A model generated the notes under the pieces. That model worked only from the letters and a program-made list of their open reading frames with translations, ran no database searches and had not been told where the DNA came from. Shown here in pieces: positions 47,811 to 55,775 of a DNA stretch of 64,000 nucleotides. The position numbers and the translations under genes were made by a program. Source of the stretch: Rhodobacter xanthinilyticus (GTDB lineage: Bacteria; Pseudomonadota; Alphaproteobacteria; Rhodobacterales; Rhodobacteraceae); the NCBI RefSeq assembly GCF_001856665.1, contig NZ_CP017781.1, positions 682,001 through 746,000 of the forward strand, given 5' to 3'. Each line of letters opens with the position of its first letter. The first letter of the stretch is position 1.

Positions 47811-48917
47811 TCAGTTCGCGGCCGGAGCCGGGGCGGGGGCGCCCTCGAGGGTCACCGCGGCGCCCGAGCTGAGCCGGTTCTGGCCGGCGTTGACGACCTT
47901 GTCGCCCGCCACGAGCCCCTCGCGCACCTCGATGAGATCGGCGGCGCGGCGGCCGAGTTTGACGAAGACCTGCTTGGCGATCAGCGTTTCGGTGCCGTCC
48001 TCGGCCTTTTCGCTGCGCACCACGAAGACCGAATCGCCATAGAGGGTCGAGCTGACCACGGTCTGCGGCAGCGCGATGATATCCTGCTCCTCGGGCAGCG
48101 AGACGCGCAGGCGCAGGAACTGGCCGGGGGTGAGCTTGCCCTCAGCATCGGGCACCTCGGCGCGGATCGTGACGAGGCGCGAATTCGGGTCGATCTTCGG
48201 GTCGAGGCCGGAAACCGTGCCGGTGAGCGTCACATCGCCCACCTCCGAGGTCACCGTCACCGGCAGGCCGGGCGTCGCGAGGCTCGCATCCTGTTCGGTC
48301 AGCGAGAAATCGACGCGCATCTTGGTGCGGTCCTGCAGGGTGGCGAATTCGGTGCCGGGGGTCACATATTGGCCGACCTCGATCTTCGGGATCCCGACCG
48401 TGCCGGCGAAGGGCGCGGTGAGCTGCTTGGTCTCGAGCGCGGCTTGCAGCTTGGCGACCGTCGAGCGGGCCGAGACCGCCTCGGCCTCGGCGCTGTCGAG
48501 CGCGCTGGTGGCCGAAACGCCGCGTTCGCGCAGCTCGCGCGCGCGCTTGAGGGTGGTCTCGGCGAGCTCGAGCGCGGCCTGCGCAGCGGCGAGGTCGGCG
48601 CGCTCCTGGCGGTCGTCGATTTGCACCAGAAGCTGGCCCTTCTCGACCGTGTCGCCCGCCTTGAACAGGATCTCGCGGACGATCCCGGCGGCCTCGACGG
48701 AGAGATCGGCGCCCTGCGCGGCGGTCGCGGTGCCGATCGCCTCGAGCCCCGGCGTCCAGGGGCCCGGCTTGGCCTCGCTCACCGACACCACCACCGGGGC
48801 GGGTTTCATCGTGGCGAAGAACTGCGCGATCATCTTCGAGCGGAACAGGTTGAAACCGACGATCCCGCCGCCCACAACGACGAGCAGGATGATGGCGATG
48901 AGAAGACGCTTGAACAT
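47811..48917 (-). CDS. RND efflux periplasmic adaptor (membrane fusion protein)
   Basis: A 368-residue HlyD/AcrA-type adaptor. N-terminal anchor (RLLIAIILLVVVGGGIVGFN), lipoyl half-motifs, a coiled-coil hairpin (ELAETTLKRARELRERGVSA) and the beta-barrel. The C-terminal Pro/Ala tail is low complexity. ATG 48917 gives a compact membrane anchor; an upstream extension would cross the operator at 48967. It heads the pump operon. Confidence 0.93.
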   Translation of the reverse strand: MFKRLLIAIILLVVVGGGIVGFNLFRSKMIAQFFATMKPAPVVVSVSEAKPGPWTPGLEAIGTATAAQGADLSVEAAGIVREILFKAGDTVEKGQLLVQIDDRQERADLAAAQAALELAETTLKRARELRERGVSATSALDSAEAEAVSARSTVAKLQAALETKQLTAPFAGTVGIPKIEVGQYVTPGTEFATLQDRTKMRVDFSLTEQDASLATPGLPVTVTSEVGDVTLTGTVSGLDPKIDPNSRLVTIRAEVPDAEGKLTPGQFLRLRVSLPEEQDIIALPQTVVSSTLYGDSVFVVRSEKAEDGTETLIAKQVFVKLGRRAADLIEVREGLVAGDKVVNAGQNRLSSGAAVTLEGAPAPAPAAN

Positions 48918-48966
48918 GGGCACTCCAGGGGCGGTCAAGGGGCAGGCGAGCGGCGCCGCCAAAATT

Positions 48967-48982
48967 TGAACCACTCGGTTCA
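48967..48982. promoter_or_regulatory. TetR-type inverted repeat upstream of the RND operon
   Basis: TGAACC-actc-GGTTCA, 50 bp upstream of the adaptor start. AACC(G)-type arms are typical of TetR repressors of efflux pumps, but no TetR gene is in the window. Confidence 0.5.
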
Positions 48983-49011
48983 TAATTGCCGGGGGCTGTC
49001 AATCACTGTGC

Positions 49012-49082
49012 TGTGAGAATTGGCTCACAATCTGCTGAAGGCAAGATTTCTGCGCGTGCAAAATATGTTCTTGTGCGCACAA
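49012..49082. promoter_or_regulatory. Palindrome-rich intergenic segment
   Basis: In the 336-base gap between the RND operon and the small gene at 49254, TGTGAG-N6-CTCACA (49012-49029) and the perfect palindrome TTGTGCGCACAA (49071-49082) are found. Between them is TGC-rich sequence. The rest of 48918-49253 shows no convincing gene. Which of the two divergent genes these sites serve is unclear. Confidence 0.4.
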
Positions 49083-49253
49083 TAGGCGCAAGGACTCGGT
49101 GAATTTGCGCAGCCGGCCTTCGACTTTCGTAGCGTCACCCCGGTCAGGATCTTTCCTTGCCTGAAGAATGACCTCATAAGGCCGAATTAATGTTTTAGGC
49201 GCATCCTGAGCAGGTAACGTCGCCTCGGGGCGACAAGAGAAGGGGTGATAAGG

Positions 49254-49580
49254 ATGCTGGTAGATCCTCTGGCGCCGCTGTCCCTGACGCTGGAAGTGGC
49301 GCGGATCGGCATGGAAGCCCAAGCCGTGATCGCGATGCGTTTGGCCGGGATGGCCGGTTTTTGGGAAACGCCGCCCTCCGAATTCGTGCGCATGGTGGCC
49401 GAAAAGCCGCAAGCCGCGGTGGAGGCTGTCGAGGCCGCGACGCTCGCCGCGATCCGCGGTGGCAGCGCCGATGAGGTTATGCACGCGGGCCTGCGCGAGA
49501 TCGGCCGCCACACGGCGGGCAATTTCGCGCGCCTGAGCCAGATGGGCCCGAGCTTTGGCGCCGAGCAAGCGGCGCAGTGA
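49254..49580 (+). CDS. Small Ala/Met-rich helical protein
   Basis: A 108-residue protein, largely one or two amphipathic helices (SLTLEVARIGMEAQAVIAMR; MAGFWETPPSEFVRMVAEKP; TLAAIRGGSADEVMHAGLRE). This pattern (E.QAV.AMR..GMAG.W...P.E..RMV.EK) recurs in Rhodobacterales small proteins that are annotated inconsistently, for example as antifreeze protein; phasin-like surface binding is a guess. ATG 49254 has AGAAGGGG upstream. Function unknown. Confidence 0.7.
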   Translation: MLVDPLAPLSLTLEVARIGMEAQAVIAMRLAGMAGFWETPPSEFVRMVAEKPQAAVEAVEAATLAAIRGGSADEVMHAGLREIGRHTAGNFARLSQMGPSFGAEQAAQ

Positions 49581-49645
49581 CGGCCAAGCTCCGTTAACCG
49601 CAGATTAACCTTGATCGCGCACCCTCTCGAAAAACGGAGAGGGTC

Positions 49646-50008
49646 ATGCATCGGTTCGCCTGGATCATCGTCACCTTGGCACTCGCGGCCTGCGGCGCCT
49701 CGCCCGCGCCGCAGTTCTTCGGCGCAAAGCGCCATGAGATCACCCTCGAGGGCTATCGCTTCGTGGTCTTCCACAAGGACGAGCTCGCCGAGGTGATCCG
49801 CATGAATTACCTGCGCCGCGACCAGCACGGCCCGGTGCCACGGCTGATGGTGGCGGCGGTGGAGCAGACCACGGGCTGCAAGGTCGTGGGCAACGAGGTC
49901 GGCGTGGTCGCGACGCTCGATACCTATACGCTGCGGGTCGAGGCGGTGAAGCGCTCGCCCTCGCTGCCGGGCGATACCGGCGAGGCGCGGTTCCGTCTGA
50001 AATGCTAA
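49646..50008 (+). CDS. Small predicted lipoprotein
   Basis: A 120-residue protein with lipoprotein signal (MHRFAWIIVTLALAACGASP, lipobox LAAC). The mature part has RHEITLEGYRFVVFHKDELA and two further Cys (TGCKVVGN and the last residue, KC), which may form a disulfide. Family not recognised. Follows the helical-protein gene by 65 bases. Confidence 0.75.
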   Translation: MHRFAWIIVTLALAACGASPAPQFFGAKRHEITLEGYRFVVFHKDELAEVIRMNYLRRDQHGPVPRLMVAAVEQTTGCKVVGNEVGVVATLDTYTLRVEAVKRSPSLPGDTGEARFRLKC

Positions 50009-50064
50009 GTGATTGATTTTGCGTAGGGCCTGCGACCTCCTGTCGCAAGCGCGCGACGCCGGAT

Positions 50065-50078
50065 CTGACGCAGATCAA
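50065..50078. promoter_or_regulatory. FnrL-like site
   Basis: CTGACGCAGATCAA has the TTGAC-N4-ATCAA layout of an Fnr/FixK-family anaerobox with one mismatch (C for T at the first position), 61 bp upstream of the small membrane-protein gene at 50140. Confidence 0.4.
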
Positions 50079-50139
50079 AGATCGGCATTCATAAAAAGTG
50101 ATTCATCGATACATGAAACGCGCCCAGATGGAGGCCCCC

Positions 50140-50325
50140 ATGATCCGCCTTTTCGGCATTATCTACGCCCTCGCCGGCCCGACGCTCGCGGGGATTTTGA
50201 TCACCGCCGCGCTGACGATGAACAAGTTCGACACGATGTCGATGATCTATGCAGCCGCGATCGGCTTCGTGGCGGCGCTGCCCGTCTCGTGGATCGTCGC
50301 CAAACAGATCAACGAAAACGTCTGA
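50140..50325 (+). CDS. Small two-helix membrane protein
   Basis: A 61-residue protein with two membrane helices (FGIIYALAGPTLAGILITAA and MIYAAAIGFVAALPVSWIVA) and a short KQINENV tail. Similar tiny proteins in Rhodobacteraceae are sometimes labelled CTP synthetase, which the sequence cannot support. ATG 50140 is chosen for GGAGG 6 bases upstream; earlier in-frame ATGs lack one. A possible Fnr-type site upstream suggests oxygen control (inference). Confidence 0.7.
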   Translation: MIRLFGIIYALAGPTLAGILITAALTMNKFDTMSMIYAAAIGFVAALPVSWIVAKQINENV

Positions 50326-50400
50326 GCAAGCCCGCTCGGGGCGGCTGGCCTCAGCTCACGCGCGGGGGTAAGCTGCCCCTGCGCAATGAGTGAGGGACCC

Positions 50401-50892
50401 ATGCCGCAAGTCAAAGGGTATAGTGCGACCCAAATCGCACTGCATTGGATCGTTGCGGTGCTGATCGCGCTGCAATTCGGTCTCAACGACGCGATCGGGA
50501 CGGCGTTTCGCGCGGTGATGCGCGGCGAGGAGGCGGTCACCGGCCCGCTCGTGCCGCAGCACGTTTTCGGCGGCATCCTGATTCTCGCGCTGATGGCCTG
50601 GCGGCTGAAGCTGCGGATGAGCCGCGGCGCGCCGCTGCCGCCCGCCGAAGAGGCGCCGCCGCTCCAGCTCGTCGCGAAAGTCACCCACGGGCTGCTCTAT
50701 CTCGTGACCATCGCGCTGGTGATCTCCGGCGGGCTGGCGTGGTTTGGCAAGATCGGCGCGGCGGGCGAGCTCCATGAGGGCATGACCGGCGCGCTGCTGA
50801 TCCTGATCGGGCTGCATGTCGTCGGCGCGCTCTACCACCAGTTCGTGCTGAAAACGAACATCATGGAGCGGATGAAACGCCCGCTCGATTGA
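50401..50892 (+). CDS. Cytochrome b561 family protein
   Basis: A 163-residue four-helix protein. Heme-ligand His lie in SATQIALHWIVAVLIALQFG, PQHVFGGILILALMAWR, KVTHGLLYLVTIALVISG and LHEGMTGALLILIGLHVVGA, the pattern of bacterial cytochrome b561. It may pass electrons from quinol to a periplasmic acceptor. Start at ATG 50401 is preceded by GAGGGA; ATG 50386 has no ribosome site. Confidence 0.9.
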   Translation: MPQVKGYSATQIALHWIVAVLIALQFGLNDAIGTAFRAVMRGEEAVTGPLVPQHVFGGILILALMAWRLKLRMSRGAPLPPAEEAPPLQLVAKVTHGLLYLVTIALVISGGLAWFGKIGAAGELHEGMTGALLILIGLHVVGALYHQFVLKTNIMERMKRPLD

Positions 50893-50907
50893 CGCAAGCG
50901 GCGGCTT

Positions 50908-51675
50908 TCAGGCGATGAAGGCCGCCACCTCCGCCTCGAATTCGCGCGGGCGTTCGGCATGCAGCCAATGCCCGGCGCCCTCGATCCGGGCAAATTCCGC
51001 CTGCGGAAACTGGTCGAGAATCGCGGGTTTGACCTCTTCCCGCAGATAATTCGACAGCGCCCCGTAGACGAAGAGCGCCGGCCCCTCGAAAACGCCGGGC
51101 GTGCCGGGCCAGCCGAGGATCTGCTCCATCTCGGCGCCCAGAACCTCGAGATTGAGCTTCCAGCGCGGCGGGGTCGCCTTCAGATCGAGCGATTGCAGCA
51201 AAAACGCCCGCGTCGCCGGGTCGTCGATCGCCTGCGCGAGCCGCCGATCCGCCTCCGAGCGCAGGGTGAGATTCTCGAGATCAAGCACCTGCATCGCGCG
51301 TTGCAGCGCCAGATGCGCGGGCCCGTGGCTATAGGCGACGGGCGCCATATCCGCCACCACCAGCCGGCGCACCATCTCGGGCCGCGTGAGCGCCAGCACC
51401 ATCGCCGCCTTGCCGCCCATCGAATGGCCGAGCACATCCGCCCGCCCGCCATGCGCCGCGATCACCTCGGCCAAGTCGGCGGCCATATCGGCATAGCTGT
51501 GGCTCGGCGCCCAAGGGCTGTCGCCATGGTTGCGCTGATCGACCGCGATCACCTCGCGGTCGGCCGAGAGGCGCTTGGCGATCACATTCCAGTTGCGCGC
51601 CGAGCCGTAGAGCCCATGCACGATCACAAGCGGCGGGTGCTCGCTGGGCGAGCCATGAAGGACGATGTTCAACAT
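50908..51675 (-). CDS. Alpha/beta-hydrolase (YbfF-like esterase)
   Basis: A 255-residue hydrolase: oxyanion region PPLVIVHGLYGSARNWNVIA, DQRNHGDSPWAP, nucleophile elbow LGHSMGGKAAM, and catalytic His in EGAGHWLHAERP. Closest to the YbfF/ABHD11 esterase group with broad thioester or ester activity. Physiological substrate not inferable. Convergent with cytochrome b561. Confidence 0.88.
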   Translation of the reverse strand: MLNIVLHGSPSEHPPLVIVHGLYGSARNWNVIAKRLSADREVIAVDQRNHGDSPWAPSHSYADMAADLAEVIAAHGGRADVLGHSMGGKAAMVLALTRPEMVRRLVVADMAPVAYSHGPAHLALQRAMQVLDLENLTLRSEADRRLAQAIDDPATRAFLLQSLDLKATPPRWKLNLEVLGAEMEQILGWPGTPGVFEGPALFVYGALSNYLREEVKPAILDQFPQAEFARIEGAGHWLHAERPREFEAEVAAFIA

Positions 51676-51740
51676 GGCGCGACCCTAACGCGGGCGCGCG
51701 CGCTCTTCCAGTCCGTTCGCGTGCGCGCTAGGCTGGGGCC

Positions 51741-52112
51741 ATGAACCCGACCACAGTGCATCAGATGACCGCCCGGATCTCGCAGCTCATGGCCGAACGG
51801 CTGGGCGCGAAGGGGCGCACGCTCGACGAACGGCTCGCGAGCCGCACGCGCGTGCTGCCCCGCCGGGTGCGCAAGGCGGTGGCGCTCTTGGCGCAGGCCG
51901 AGGCGATGGCGGCCTCGCCGAAGCTGCTCAAACAAAGCGATATGGGCGCGATTTCAGCGGCTTACGATATCGCGCTGCGCTATTTGCAGCCGCTCGACGG
52001 CGGCGCGCGGGTGGGGCGGCTCGTCCTCGGTGCGCTGGCGAGCCTCGCGCTCGGGCTGCTGGCGCTTGGCGCGATGCTCTTGCTGGTGCAAAGCCTGCGC
52101 GGCGCGCTTTGA
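51741..52112 (+). CDS. Conserved-looking protein with C-terminal membrane anchor
   Basis: A 123-residue protein: basic helical N-terminus (QMTARISQLMAERLGAKGRT and RRVRKAVALLAQAEAMAASP) and a single C-terminal membrane helix (ASLALGLLALGAMLLLVQSL). It is a tail-anchored type protein of unknown function, divergent from the esterase and convergent with glyA. Confidence 0.7.
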   Translation: MNPTTVHQMTARISQLMAERLGAKGRTLDERLASRTRVLPRRVRKAVALLAQAEAMAASPKLLKQSDMGAISAAYDIALRYLQPLDGGARVGRLVLGALASLALGLLALGAMLLLVQSLRGAL

Positions 52113-52117
52113 CGCAA

Positions 52118-52139
52118 AAGGGCCCCCGCGGGGGCCCTT
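52118..52139. terminator. Bidirectional terminator between the anchor-protein gene and glyA
   Basis: AAGGGCCCCCG/CGGGGGCCCTT is a perfect 22-bp palindrome 5 bases after the plus-strand stop and 20 bases from the glyA stop. Confidence 0.75.
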
Positions 52140-52159
52140 CGCTCAGTCTGTCGCGTCGC

Positions 52160-53452
52160 TCAGAGCGTCGGGTAGATCGGGAAGCGCTTGCACAGCGCCT
52201 CGACCTTGGCCTTCACCGCCGCTTCGACCGCGCCGTTGTCATCCTCGCCATTGGCGGCCAGCCCGTCGACCACTTCGACGATCAGACGGCCGATTTCGCG
52301 GAACTCCGCCTCGCCGAAGCCGCGGGTGGTGCCCGCCGGGGTGCCCAGACGCACGCCCGAGGTGACGGTCGGCTTTTCCGGGTCGAACGGGATGCCGTTC
52401 TTGTTGCAGGTGATATGCGCGCGGCCGAGCGCCTTCTCGGTGGCGTTGCCCTTCACGCCTTTCGGGCGCAGGTCGACGAGCATCACATGGGTGTCGGTGC
52501 CGCCGGTGACGATATCGAGGCCGCCCTTCATCAGCTCGTCGGCGAGCGCTTGCGCGTTCTTGACGACCTGTTCGGCATAGGCCTTGAACTCGGGGCGCAG
52601 CGCCTCGCCGAAGGCCACCGCCTTCGCCGCGATCACATGCATCAGCGGGCCGCCCTGGATCCCCGGGAAGATCGCCGAGTTCACTTTCTTGGCGATCTCC
52701 TCGTTGTTGGTGAGGATCATGCCGCCACGCGGGCCGCGCAGGGTCTTGTGGGTGGTGGTGGTCGCGACATCCGCATAGGGGAAGGGCGAGGGGTGCTGGC
52801 CGCCGGCCACGAGGCCCGCGAAATGCGCCATGTCGACCATCAGCCAGGCGCCGACCTCATCCGCGATCTCGCGGAACTTGGCGAAATCGATCTGCCGCGG
52901 GATCGCCGAGCCGCCGGCGATGATCAGCTTCGGCTGGTGCTCCTTGGCCAGCGCGCGGACCTCGTCGTAATCGATCCGGTTGTCTTGCTTGCGCACGCCG
53001 TATTGCACCGCGTTGAACCATTTGCCCGATTGGTTCGGCGCCGCGCCGTGGGTCAGGTGGCCGCCCGAGGCGAGGTTCATGCCGAGGATGGTGTCGCCGG
53101 GCTTCAGCAGCGCGGTGAACACGCCCTGGTTGGCCTGGCTGCCCGAGTTCGGCTGCACGTTGGCAAACTCACAGCCAAACAGCGCCTTGGCGCGGTCGAT
53201 CGCGAGGTTTTCGGCCACGTCGACGAACTGGCAGCCGCCGTAGTAGCGCTTGCCCGGGTAGCCCTCGGCGTATTTGTTGGTCATCACCGAGCCCTGAGCC
53301 TCCATCACCGCCTTCGAGACGATGTTTTCGGAGGCGATCAACTCGATCTCGTCGCGCTGGCGGCCGAGCTCGTTGGTGATCGAGCCGAAGAGCTCCGGGT
53401 CACGGGTGGAAAGGCTTTCGGTAAAGAAGCCAGCGTCGCGTTGGGCGGTCAT
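52160..53452 (-). CDS. glyA: Serine hydroxymethyltransferase
   Basis: A 430-residue PLP enzyme interconverting serine and glycine with tetrahydrofolate. [20 protein letters not shown], the PLP-Lys in [14 protein letters not shown] and [20 protein letters not shown] are all canonical. ATG 53452 is used; the upstream extension has no similarity. Alone on the minus strand with a terminator downstream. Confidence 0.97.
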   Translation of the reverse strand: MTAQRDAGFFTESLSTRDPELFGSITNELGRQRDEIELIASENIVSKAVMEAQGSVMTNKYAEGYPGKRYYGGCQFVDVAENLAIDRAKALFGCEFANVQPNSGSQANQGVFTALLKPGDTILGMNLASGGHLTHGAAPNQSGKWFNAVQYGVRKQDNRIDYDEVRALAKEHQPKLIIAGGSAIPRQIDFAKFREIADEVGAWLMVDMAHFAGLVAGGQHPSPFPYADVATTTTHKTLRGPRGGMILTNNEEIAKKVNSAIFPGIQGGPLMHVIAAKAVAFGEALRPEFKAYAEQVVKNAQALADELMKGGLDIVTGGTDTHVMLVDLRPKGVKGNATEKALGRAHITCNKNGIPFDPEKPTVTSGVRLGTPAGTTRGFGEAEFREIGRLIVEVVDGLAANGEDDNGAVEAAVKAKVEALCKRFPIYPTL

Positions 53453-53621
53453 GGGCGTCTCCAGACAAGGATTTTTCGCCGTCCGTTTATCGCAGAAACT
53501 TGGGCGCCGAAAGCGCTCAAAACGACATAAAGCCATTTTGGCGCGGCATAATGCGCGCCCATTCGCGCTTGTGTTTCCGATCGGCGCTTGTCACACCTTG
53601 GGGGAAACGGGGGAGGCGCAG

Positions 53622-54383
53622 GTGAACAGGCCCAACCACATCCATTTCGCGGCCTCCTCGAGCGAGACGGCGCAGGCGGCGCTGGCCGAGCTCACCGCGC
53701 TTTACGGGCAGGTGCCGCGCGCGCGGGCCGATGTCATCGTGGCGCTGGGCGGCGACGGGTTCATGCTGCAATGCCTCCATGAGGGCTCCGAGCTGCCGGT
53801 CTACGGGATGAACCGCGGCTCGGTCGGCTTCCTGATGAACGATTTTGCCGCCGAGAGCCTGCCCGAGCGCCTCGCCGCGGCCGAGGAGGCGGTGATCAAC
53901 CCGCTGCGGATGCGCGCGCAAACCATCGGCGGGGCGCAGCATCAGGCGCTCGCGATCAACGAGGTGGCGCTCTTGCGCGCGGGGCCACAGGCCGCCAAGC
54001 TCAGGATCTCGATCAACGGCAAGGTGCGGATGGAGGAGCTGATCTGCGACGGCGCGATCGTCTCCACGCCGGCGGGCTCGACCGCCTACAACTACTCCGC
54101 CTATGGCCCGATCCTGCCGATCGGCTCGGGCGTGCTCGCGCTCACCGGCATCGCGAGTTTCCGGCCCCGGCGCTGGCGCGGCGCGATTCTGCCGGCCACC
54201 GCGGTGGTGCGCTTTGACGTGCTCGAGGCCGAGAAACGCCCGGTGATGGCCGATGCCGACAGCCGCTCGGTGGCGCCTGTCGAATGGGTCGAGGTCTGCT
54301 CCGAACCCGCGATCGAGCACCGCATCCTCTTCGACCCGGGCCACGGCCTCGAGGAGCGGCTGATGCGCGAGCAATTCGCCTGA
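53622..54383 (+). CDS. nadK: NAD kinase
   Basis: A 253-residue ATP-NAD kinase. [18 protein letters not shown] holds the GGDG motif, [14 protein letters not shown] follows, and the C-terminal [19 protein letters not shown] is the nucleotide-binding loop. GTG 53622 is chosen because GGGAGG lies 5 bases upstream and the encoded protein then begins just before the fold; an ATG far upstream would overlap glyA. It makes NADP from NAD. Confidence 0.93.
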   Translation: MNRPNHIHFAASSSETAQAALAELTALYGQVPRARADVIVALGGDGFMLQCLHEGSELPVYGMNRGSVGFLMNDFAAESLPERLAAAEEAVINPLRMRAQTIGGAQHQALAINEVALLRAGPQAAKLRISINGKVRMEELICDGAIVSTPAGSTAYNYSAYGPILPIGSGVLALTGIASFRPRRWRGAILPATAVVRFDVLEAEKRPVMADADSRSVAPVEWVEVCSEPAIEHRILFDPGHGLEERLMREQFA

Positions 54384-54386
54384 GGC

Positions 54387-55775
54387 TCAGCCCGCTTTCC
54401 AGGCCTCGAGCTTGCGGTAAAGCGTCGAGGGCGCCACACCGAGCTCGCGCGCGGCCCGCGGCACCGAGCCGTCGTGGCGCGCCAGCGCCTCCTCGATCGC
54501 GTAACGCTCGATCTCGGCCAGCGTGAGCCCCGCCAGATCGGCGCGCAGCGCGTCGGTGGGCGCGCGCTCGAGAGGCGCCGCGGTCTGCGCCAGATCGGCC
54601 GGCAGCATCGCCTCGGTCAGCTCCGGCCCGTCATGCATCACCGCCGCCGAGCGCATCACATTCATCAGCTGGCGCACATTGCCCGGCCAGTCCTGCGCGC
54701 AAAGCGCCGCCTCGGCGCCCGCGCTCAGCCGGGTGAAACCGCGCCCCTCGAGGCTCGCGAAATGGCGCAGCGCCGCGCGCGCGAGCTCGGGGATATCCTC
54801 GCGCCGCGCCCGCAGCGGCGGCAGCGCGATCGGCACCACATGGAGCCGATAATAGAGATCCTCGCGCAGCCGCCCCTCGCGCAGCGCCACCAGCGGATCG
54901 CGCGTCGAGGCCGCGATCACCCGCACATCGACCTTGCGCGCCTCGGCGGCGCCGAGCGGCCGGATCGTGCCGCTTTGCAAGAACCGCAGGAGCTTGCTTT
55001 GCAAGCTCAGATCGAGCTCGCAGATCTCGTCGAGAAACAGCGTGCCGCCATCGGCGAGCTCCGCCGCGCCCGGCTTGTCGGCCCCGCCCGCGCCGCGGCT
55101 CTGGCCGAAGACCTCGATCTCGAGCCGGTCGAGCGGGATCACGCCGCAATCGAGCGGCACGAAAGCGCCGGCGCCGCCGCGCGGCGAAAGCGCATGGATC
55201 GCCTGCGCGCAAAGCTCCTTGCCGGTGCCGCTCTCGCCAGTGATGAACACCGGCGCCATCGAGCGCGCCGAGGAGCGCATCCGCGCATAGACCTGCTGCA
55301 TCGTCTCGGATTGGCCGATGAAGCCCGGCGCCGGGGTGCGCATCTCCTGCGCGCCGGGCGGCAGCGCGAGCGCGGCCGTGTGGCGCGCATTCTGGATCGC
55401 CGCCATCAGCCGCGCCTCGTTCACCGGCTTGACGAGGAAATCCTGCGCCCCCGCCCGCATCGCCGCCACCGCCCGGTCGATCGAGCGATCGGCGGTGATC
55501 ACCACCACCGCCGCCTGCGGGCAGATCGCGAGCATCTCCTGCAGCACCGAGATTCCGTCGCGGTCGGGCAGCATCAGATCCAGCAGCACCACCCCCGCGC
55601 CCGGGCTGCGAAAGAGCCCGAGCCCTTCGCCCGCGCTGCCCGCCGAAAGCACGGTGAGCCCCGCCGCGCGCAGGTGGGTTTCGTAGATGATCCGCAGGCT
55701 CGCGGTATCCTCGATGAGCAGGATATCGGCCGGCGGGCCGCCGTCGAGCGCGGTCGGAGCGAGCGGGGCGATCAT
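54387..55775 (-). CDS. NtrC-like response regulator with altered GAFTGA loop
   Basis: A 462-residue protein: receiver domain with Asp66 (VVLLDLMLP), an AAA+ domain with Walker A GESGTGKE (180-187), Walker B GTLFLDE, and a C-terminal Fis-type helix-turn-helix ([20 protein letters not shown]). The sigma-54-contacting GAFTGA motif is replaced by GAGGAD (228-233) and a short deletion, so action at sigma-54 promoters is doubtful; it may work with sigma-70, as R. capsulatus NtrC does. Its start overlaps the stop of the hybrid kinase (ATGA), marking them as a pair. Confidence 0.9.
   Translation of the reverse strand: MIAPLAPTALDGGPPADILLIEDTASLRIIYETHLRAAGLTVLSAGSAGEGLGLFRSPGAGVVLLDLMLPDRDGISVLQEMLAICPQAAVVVITADRSIDRAVAAMRAGAQDFLVKPVNEARLMAAIQNARHTAALALPPGAQEMRTPAPGFIGQSETMQQVYARMRSSARSMAPVFITGESGTGKELCAQAIHALSPRGGAGAFVPLDCGVIPLDRLEIEVFGQSRGAGGADKPGAAELADGGTLFLDEICELDLSLQSKLLRFLQSGTIRPLGAAEARKVDVRVIAASTRDPLVALREGRLREDLYYRLHVVPIALPPLRARREDIPELARAALRHFASLEGRGFTRLSAGAEAALCAQDWPGNVRQLMNVMRSAAVMHDGPELTEAMLPADLAQTAAPLERAPTDALRADLAGLTLAEIERYAIEEALARHDGSVPRAARELGVAPSTLYRKLEAWKAG

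Noticed and set aside
44670-49016. A 1448-codon open frame on the plus strand across the RND operon
   Set aside because: His/Arg/Asp-rich mirror translation of the permease and adaptor genes; no recognisable fold.
48999-49568. A 189-codon minus-strand frame covering the gap before 49254
   Set aside because: Its first two thirds mirror the plus-strand gene; the final 60 codons look more natural but have no ATG, GTG or ribosome site of their own.
50098-50139. Earlier starts for the 61-residue membrane protein
   Set aside because: The extra codons lack a ribosome site, and GGAGG lies at the right distance from ATG 50140.
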